Of a stretch of 5,991 nucleotides of DNA, positions 1 to 5,991 are shown piece by piece. Every line of letters starts with the position of its first letter. The first letter of the stretch is position 1. This DNA comes from Pseudomonadota bacterium (GTDB taxonomy: Bacteria > Pseudomonadota > Alphaproteobacteria > Caulobacterales > Caulobacteraceae). The notes beneath the pieces were generated by a model. It was given only the letters and a program-made list of their open reading frames with translations. It was not told where the DNA came from and did not search any database. A program made the translations under genes and the position numbers. The stretch covers positions 1 through 5,991 of the forward strand of contig JAEXJH010000238.1 of NCBI GenBank assembly GCA_023445955.1, in the 5' to 3' direction.

Positions 1-224
1 ACATAGAGGGCGCGGGGCCGGGCGTCGGTCGGCCTGGCGATCGTGGCGCGGACCCAGAGCTCGCGGCCCTGGGGGTCGACGAAATCGGCGACCGGGCGAC
101 AGGCGCTCAGCACCGGACCGGCCGGGCCGGCCACGCCGTGACAGGCCTCCCACGACAGATCGGCGGCGCGGGCCAGGGTCGAGAGGCTGGTCAGGAGCAG
201 GCCAAGAAGCAGGGTTCGCCACAT
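1..224 (-). CDS. Exported protein of unknown function, N-terminal part only
   Basis: This is the first 74 codons of a minus-strand gene whose 3' end lies beyond the left edge. The ATG at 224-222 is followed by a classic Sec signal peptide: a short n-region (MWR), a leucine-rich core and an ARA cleavage site near residue 20, so the mature protein would begin ADLSWEACHG. A purine-rich AGGTGAGG sits just upstream of the ATG (234-227), which supports the start. The mature part holds two cysteines (residues 28 and 42) and a segment around residues 53-74 (GRELWVRATI and onwards) that loosely resembles the beta-rich periplasmic sensor domain in front of some bacterial signalling proteins such as 7TM-DISM histidine kinases or diguanylate cyclases. 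That resemblance is from memory and weak. The gene diverges from the hydrolase at 337 and may share its control region. The export signal is clear; the function is not known. Confidence 0.75.
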   Translation of the reverse strand, partial: MWRTLLLGLLLTSLSTLARAADLSWEACHGVAGPAGPVLSACRPVADFVDPQGRELWVRATIARPTDARPRALY

Positions 225-240
225 GGCCTCACCTATAGGG

Positions 241-294
241 CGCCATTCGCCGAGATGCGTCGCCGTTCGCCGATCAAACGGCGCCATTGACCGA
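241..294. repeat. Three imperfect 13-bp direct repeats in the divergent intergenic region
   Basis: Copies are at 241-253 (CGCCATTCGCCGA), 261-273 (CGCCGTTCGCCGA) and 282-294 (CGCCATTGACCGA). The second differs from the first at one base and the third at two. The first and third also share the exact 9-mer GGCGCCATT (239-247 and 280-288). Start-to-start spacing is 20 and 21 bp, about two helical turns, so all copies would face the same side of the DNA. They lie between two divergently transcribed genes, with the first copy 16 bp upstream of the minus-strand ATG and the last about 42 bp upstream of the plus-strand ATG. An operator for a DNA-binding regulator is plausible but inferred. No clear -35/-10 pair was recognised here. 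Confidence 0.4.
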
Positions 295-336
295 AGCGGC
301 GTGGCGAGCGGCCGGGTCAGCAGTCCAGCTGTCGGC

Positions 337-1800
337 ATGACCCACGCCCTTCTCCATCGCCGCGCCCTGCTGACCGCCGCCGGCCTCGCCCTTCCGACCC
401 TGGCCCTGGCTCGTGTCCAGGCGCTCAAGCCAGTCGCAGTCCCGCCGCCGGCCGGTCCCTTCCGCTTTAAGGGCTGGCGCGGCCAGGAGGTCGACGCCAA
501 GCGCGGCTATTTCGAGGTTCCGGAGGATCGCCGCGATCCGCGCTCGCGGAAGATCCGGCTGGGCTATGTGCGGTTCGCCTCGACGGCGGAGAGGCCAGGG
601 CCGCCAATCGTCTACCTGGCCGGTGGGCCGGGCGGCGAGGGAACGGGGGCGGCGACCGGGCCGCGTTTCCCGATCTTCATTGCCCTGCGCGCCGTGGCCG
701 ACGTCATCGCCTTCGACCAACGGGGCACGGGCCTGTCGACCAGTATCCCCGAACGGCCGGCCTCGAAGCGTCCGCCGCCGGTGTTTACCGAGGCCGGGCT
801 GACGTCCTACTTCCGCACGGAATTCCAGGAGGCGTGGGTCGACTGGACCCGAGCCGGCGTGGCCATGACCGGCTACAACACCGAGCAGAACGCCGACGAC
901 ATCGACGATCTGCGCCGCCACCTGGGCGCGGACATGATCGACCTGTGGGGCACCAGCTACGGCTCGCACCTGGCGCTGAGCATCCTCAAGCGGCACGGCG
1001 ACCGGGTGAACCGCGTGGCGCTGTCCAGCCTGGAGGGCCAGGACCAGACGGTGAAGCGGCCGGCGCGGGTCGATGACCTGCTGCGTCAGGTCGACGCTCT
1101 GATGGGCGCGGACCCCGCCGCTCGCGCGGCGATCCCCGACCTGCCGGCCCTGATGCGCCGCGTCCATGCCCGGCTTGAAGCGCAACCGGCCATGACCAAG
1201 GTCAAGATCAATGGCGCGCCGGGCGAGATCCGGATGGGCGGCTTTGGGGTCCAGATGCTGGCCGGCGGGCTGATCGCCAATCCCAACACCTTGGCCATGC
1301 TCCCAGCCCTCTACCTGGCGCTCGACGCCGGCAAGACCGACGTGCTGGCGCCGTTCCTGGGCGACGTGACCGACCTGCTGAGCTTCCGGGGCATGCCCGA
1401 GGCCATGGACCTGGCGTCGGGGATCTCGCCGCGCAAGCTGGCCCTGGTGCGGCGCGAGGCCAAGACCGCCGTCGTCGGCTCGGCGCTGAACTTCCCGATG
1501 CCGCAGCTGCTGGGCGCGGTCCCTGGCGTCGACCTGGGCGAAGGCTTCCGGGCGCCGTTCCGCATCGACCAGCCCGCCCTGCTGATCGCCGGCTCGCTGG
1601 ATGGCCGCACGCCGCTGGCCGAGCAGGACGAGGTGGCGGCCCAGTTCACCCGCAAGTCGCGGGTGCTGGTCGAGAACGCCGGGCACAACGTCTTCGAGGC
1701 CCATCCCGACGTGCAGGGGATGCTGGTGCGGTTCTTCGGCGGGCAGGCCGTGGCCGATGCGCGGCTGAGCCTGCCGCCGCCGAAGTTCAGGTTGGGGTGA
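337..1800 (+). CDS. Exported alpha/beta-hydrolase, S33 (prolyl/tripeptidyl aminopeptidase-like) family
   Basis: The 487-residue product is probably a periplasmic serine hydrolase that trims N-terminal residues from peptides or cleaves a related substrate; the exact substrate cannot be read. The ATG at 337 puts a twin-arginine-like signal directly at the N-terminus: HRRALLTAAG (residues 7-16), a hydrophobic core and an ALA cleavage site near residue 25. An in-frame ATG at 223 would add 38 residues with no export character, so it was rejected. The S33 hallmarks appear in order: GGPG oxyanion loop (96-99), DQRGTGLS (127-134), nucleophile elbow GTSYG with Ser207, GSLDGRTP with Asp422, and NAGHN with His450. 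A helical cap lies between Ser and Asp, and length is normal for the family. No cysteine is encoded from this start onward. No convincing Shine-Dalgarno is visible. The family is sure; the Tat route and peptidase activity are inferred. Confidence 0.88.
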   Translation: MTHALLHRRALLTAAGLALPTLALARVQALKPVAVPPPAGPFRFKGWRGQEVDAKRGYFEVPEDRRDPRSRKIRLGYVRFASTAERPGPPIVYLAGGPGGEGTGAATGPRFPIFIALRAVADVIAFDQRGTGLSTSIPERPASKRPPPVFTEAGLTSYFRTEFQEAWVDWTRAGVAMTGYNTEQNADDIDDLRRHLGADMIDLWGTSYGSHLALSILKRHGDRVNRVALSSLEGQDQTVKRPARVDDLLRQVDALMGADPAARAAIPDLPALMRRVHARLEAQPAMTKVKINGAPGEIRMGGFGVQMLAGGLIANPNTLAMLPALYLALDAGKTDVLAPFLGDVTDLLSFRGMPEAMDLASGISPRKLALVRREAKTAVVGSALNFPMPQLLGAVPGVDLGEGFRAPFRIDQPALLIAGSLDGRTPLAEQDEVAAQFTRKSRVLVENAGHNVFEAHPDVQGMLVRFFGGQAVADARLSLPPPKFRLG

Positions 1801-1806
1801 GCGGGC

Positions 1807-2211
1807 CTAGTCCAGCACGAACCGCGCGCGTTGCTCTGCCGTCGGGACCATGCAGCGATCCTTCTTGCCCAACAGCCGGTAGCGGTTGGCGGCGATCCAG
1901 TCATAGGCCGCATCGGCGGGCCCGCGCGGCAGGCGATCGACGAAGGCCAGCCAACGCCAGGGCGCCTCAAGTCGGCGCAGCAGCGCGCCGATGGCGGCGG
2001 TCTTGGTCAGGGCCCGGCCTTGATCGAGGAACAGGAAGCTCTCAGGGTGCTCGGGATCGATACCATGAGCGCGAGCGAGCTGCCGGCCATAGGGCGACTG
2101 GATCGGCGTGAAGCGGATCACGCCCTTGTGGTCCAGGCGCAGGACGGCCTGCACCGAGCCCGTGCAGAGATTGCAGACGCCGTCGAACAGCCACAGGCCG
2201 TCCTCGTTCAT
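1807..2211 (-). CDS. DCC-family (DUF393) thiol-disulfide oxidoreductase-like protein
   Basis: This small 134-residue protein belongs to the DCC family, named for its Asp-Cys-Cys signature. The motif is visible at the N-terminus as FDGVCNLC with Asp10, Cys13 and Cys16, a CxxC arrangement like that of thioredoxin-fold proteins. The family's C-terminal signature, a Tyr-Arg pair followed by Gly and a late Cys (YRLLGKKDRC at 111-120), is also present. Family members are annotated as thiol-disulfide oxidoreductases but are biochemically poorly characterised. There is no signal peptide, so it should be cytosolic. The start ATG at 2211-2209 overlaps the SRPBCC gene's stop codon as ATGA, and GAGGG lies just upstream (2220-2216), pointing to translational coupling. 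The frame stays open upstream to 2316, but that stretch overlaps the SRPBCC coding sequence and lacks family similarity. The stop codon is 6 bp from that of the converging hydrolase. Confidence 0.88.
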   Translation of the reverse strand: MNEDGLWLFDGVCNLCTGSVQAVLRLDHKGVIRFTPIQSPYGRQLARAHGIDPEHPESFLFLDQGRALTKTAAIGALLRRLEAPWRWLAFVDRLPRGPADAAYDWIAANRYRLLGKKDRCMVPTAEQRARFVLD

Positions 2212-2765
2212 CGGCCCTCGCACTCGCGGCGCAGCGCCTTCAGCGAGCTGGGCACGTCGCGGCGCATCATGCTGCTGATCATGCCCGCCGGCACGGCGAA
2301 GGGCGAGGTCGCCCACATGTCATAGGTGACGCGGGTGCGGGTCCCGCCGTCCAGCGGCTCCAGCTTCCACGACCCGTCGCAGGCGCGAATGTCGCCGCCG
2401 ATGCAGGTGAAGCGGATCAGCCGGTCGGGCTCCAGGATCACGCGCGAGGTCGAGTGCATCGTCGGCAGGAAGAAGCCCCACTTGACGGTGTGCTCGCGGA
2501 TCTCGGTCCCGTCCGGGGCGCGGGAGACCACGCGGCAGCTCTTGACGCCGGGACTCATGCGGGCGGCGCGGTCGCAATCCAGGATGATGCGGAACACCAC
2601 GCTGGGCGGCGCGGCGATGTCGACGCTGGCCCGCACCATGCCTCGGCCGCGGTCGTCGGCATGAGCCTCGACCGCGATGCCGTCGCCCTTCGTCTCCCAC
2701 TCGGCGTCGGCCCGGGCGGGACCCGCCAGGGCGATCAGGAGCAGGAAGGGAGCGAGCCGGCGCAT
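2208..2765 (-). CDS. Exported START/SRPBCC-like (polyketide cyclase/COQ10-type) protein
   Basis: The 185-residue product has a Sec signal peptide (MRRLAPFLLLIALAGPARA, cleavage near residue 19) followed by a single SRPBCC-type domain, a helix-grip fold that binds hydrophobic ligands. Supporting features are the early strand and helix SVDIAAPPSVVFRIILDCD (about residues 47-65), the central strands with an EPDRLIRF turn (112-119), the GSWKLEPLDGGTRTRVTYDM strand pair (131-150) and the long C-terminal helix to the end. The ligand is unknown. The mature protein has five cysteines (64, 77, 121, 129, 182), unusually many for this fold. A GTG at 2768 directly precedes the ATG at 2765 and could also be the start; no clear Shine-Dalgarno precedes either. 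The gene begins 34 bp after the acs stop without an evident terminator and overlaps the DCC gene by 4 bp, so it is probably co-transcribed with both. The fold assignment is by pattern, not by search. Confidence 0.8.
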   Translation of the reverse strand: MRRLAPFLLLIALAGPARADAEWETKGDGIAVEAHADDRGRGMVRASVDIAAPPSVVFRIILDCDRAARMSPGVKSCRVVSRAPDGTEIREHTVKWGFFLPTMHSTSRVILEPDRLIRFTCIGGDIRACDGSWKLEPLDGGTRTRVTYDMWATSPFAVPAGMISSMMRRDVPSSLKALRRECEGR

Positions 2766-2799
2766 CACGCTGAAGCTAACGCAACCGACTTGTCCTTGG

Positions 2800-4740
<1,941 letters not shown>

Positions 4741-4745
4741 GCCGC

Positions 4746-4808
4746 CTACTCCCTTATGTCTTTGTCGCCGAAATAGGCGAAGCCGACCGCGCGGCGCAAG
4801 AAGACCAT
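4746..4808 (-). CDS. Possible 20-codon leader peptide (uORF) upstream of acs
   Basis: An ATG at 4808-4806 opens a 20-codon frame ([20 protein letters not shown]) that ends at TAG 4748-4746, five bases before the acs GTG. The acs Shine-Dalgarno lies inside its last codons, so a ribosome translating it would stop on top of the acs initiation site. The first two bases of the ATG fall in the apical loop of the 57-nt hairpin. Against it: no good Shine-Dalgarno precedes the ATG (only GGA directly abutting), the frame is short enough to arise by chance, and part of its codon bias is forced by the hairpin. I do not recognise the peptide. It could be a regulatory uORF coupled to acs or a chance frame. 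Confidence 0.25.
   Translation of the reverse strand: MVFLRRAVGFAYFGDKDIRE
4749..4755 (-). promoter_or_regulatory. Shine-Dalgarno of acs fixing the GTG start
   Basis: AAGGGAG on the minus strand lies 8 bases before the GTG at 4740-4738. It is the best ribosome-binding sequence in the window and supports GTG as the acs start. Bases 4752-4749 can alternatively be buried by pairing with the leader segment at 4773-4770. Confidence 0.75.
4765..4780 (-). promoter_or_regulatory. Short hairpin in the acs leader, alternative to Shine-Dalgarno pairing
   Basis: On the minus strand UCGCC (4780-4776) pairs with GGCGA (4769-4765) around a 6-base loop. The hairpin abuts the foot of the larger 57-nt hairpin without a gap, so the two could stack. 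The same bases 4780-4770 can instead pair with 4752-4742, over the end of the Shine-Dalgarno and the spacer before the acs start. The two folds exclude each other. A regulatory switch is inferred. Confidence 0.4.
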
Positions 4809-4837
4809 TCCGGTTTCTCGCGTCGCTACGGTCGGCT
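4781..4837 (-). promoter_or_regulatory. 57-nt imperfect inverted repeat / long hairpin between aldehyde dehydrogenase and acs
   Basis: The outer arms AGCCGACCG and CGGTCGGCT (4829-4837 and 4781-4789) are perfectly complementary over 9 bp. Inside, after a 2/1 internal loop, 4815-4826 pairs with 4791-4802 over 12 positions with one A-C mismatch and one G-U. A single bulge, 3 more pairs (4812-4814 with 4804-4806) and a 5-base loop GGAAU (4811-4807) complete it. That is 22 Watson-Crick pairs plus one wobble on the minus strand. It starts 18 bases after the aldehyde dehydrogenase stop codon and lies upstream of the acs start. No U-run follows on either strand, so a classical intrinsic terminator is unlikely. 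Alternatives are a leader regulatory element, an RNA processing or stability element, or a REP-like palindromic repeat. Confidence 0.65.
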
Positions 4838-4846
4838 GGTATTGAA

Positions 4847-4855
4847 TGATCTAGA

Positions 4856-4858
<3 letters not shown>
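4847..4858. repeat. 12-bp perfect palindrome TGATCTAGATCA overlapping the aldehyde dehydrogenase stop
   Basis: The palindrome is perfect and its minus-strand first three bases are the TGA stop codon of the aldehyde dehydrogenase. It contains CTAG, a tetramer that is scarce in many bacterial genomes, in an otherwise GC-rich region. On the minus strand TCTAGATC (4855-4848) matches 7 of 8 positions of the Caulobacter housekeeping -10 consensus GCTANAWC, but I found no matching -35 element. It may be a regulator site or chance. Confidence 0.35.

Positions 4859-5991
<1,133 letters not shown>

Noticed and set aside
223..336. Upstream ATG at 223 as the start of the hydrolase
   Set aside because: It adds 38 residues before a good signal peptide, overlaps the start codon of the divergent gene at CATG and runs across the phased repeats. 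The ATG at 337 is the better choice.
225..336. A sigma-73 promoter built on TTGACC at 287-292
   Set aside because: No sequence resembling GCTANAWC lies at suitable spacing downstream, so no promoter can be supported.
274..1704. 476-codon open frame on the minus strand opposite the hydrolase
   Set aside because: It is antisense to a gene with an intact catalytic triad, and its product is rich in Arg, Gly, His and Gln with no recognisable domain, as expected from a GC-rich shadow frame.
2212..2316. N-terminal extension of the DCC protein to 2316
   Set aside because: The extension lies in the SRPBCC coding region and has no family similarity; the ATG at 2211 gives a normal DCC start with a ribosome-binding site and an ATGA overlap.
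4781..4837. Calling the large hairpin an intrinsic terminator of the aldehyde dehydrogenase
   Set aside because: The transcript continues UCGCCUAUUUC after the stem on the minus strand, and the plus strand also lacks a T-run, so the poly-U requirement is not met.

Overview
This window looks like chromosomal DNA from a high-GC alphaproteobacterium, most likely a Caulobacter or close relative. That placement rests on the strong G/C bias at third codon positions, the protein sequences and the gene style; it is inference, since no rRNA or marker gene is present. The genes read as ordinary chromosomal metabolism and envelope functions. I see no tRNA, rRNA, CRISPR array, insertion sequence or phage gene.

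Layout. At the left edge is the N-terminal 74 codons of a minus-strand exported protein of unknown function (1-224). It diverges from a plus-strand exported alpha/beta hydrolase of the S33 peptidase type (337-1800). The 112-bp divergent gap carries three imperfect 13-bp direct repeats spaced 20 and 21 bp apart. The hydrolase converges, with only 6 bp between stop codons, on a minus-strand series that fills the rest of the window. In order of transcription this is: an NAD-dependent aldehyde dehydrogenase of the ExaC/AcoD type (4856-5991, N-terminus off the window), acetyl-CoA synthetase (2800-4740), an exported START/SRPBCC-like protein (2208-2765) and a small DCC-family CxxC protein (1807-2211).

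How the genes fit together. The aldehyde dehydrogenase can oxidise acetaldehyde to acetate and Acs activates acetate to acetyl-CoA, so the pair makes a coherent C2-assimilation module. The SRPBCC gene starts 34 bp after the acs stop codon. The DCC gene overlaps the SRPBCC gene by 4 bp (ATGA), so acs, SRPBCC and DCC are probably one transcript, although the last two have no known tie to acetate metabolism.

The most interesting part is the 115-bp gap between the aldehyde dehydrogenase and acs. On the acs strand it can form a 57-nt imperfect hairpin (23 pairs counting one G-U). A short hairpin abuts it, and part of that hairpin can instead pair with the acs Shine-Dalgarno region. A 20-codon open reading frame starts in the apical loop of the large hairpin and ends 5 bases before the acs GTG start. 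Together these look like a candidate cis-regulatory leader for acs. A 12-bp perfect palindrome overlaps the aldehyde dehydrogenase stop codon. These features are read directly from the bases; their function is inference.
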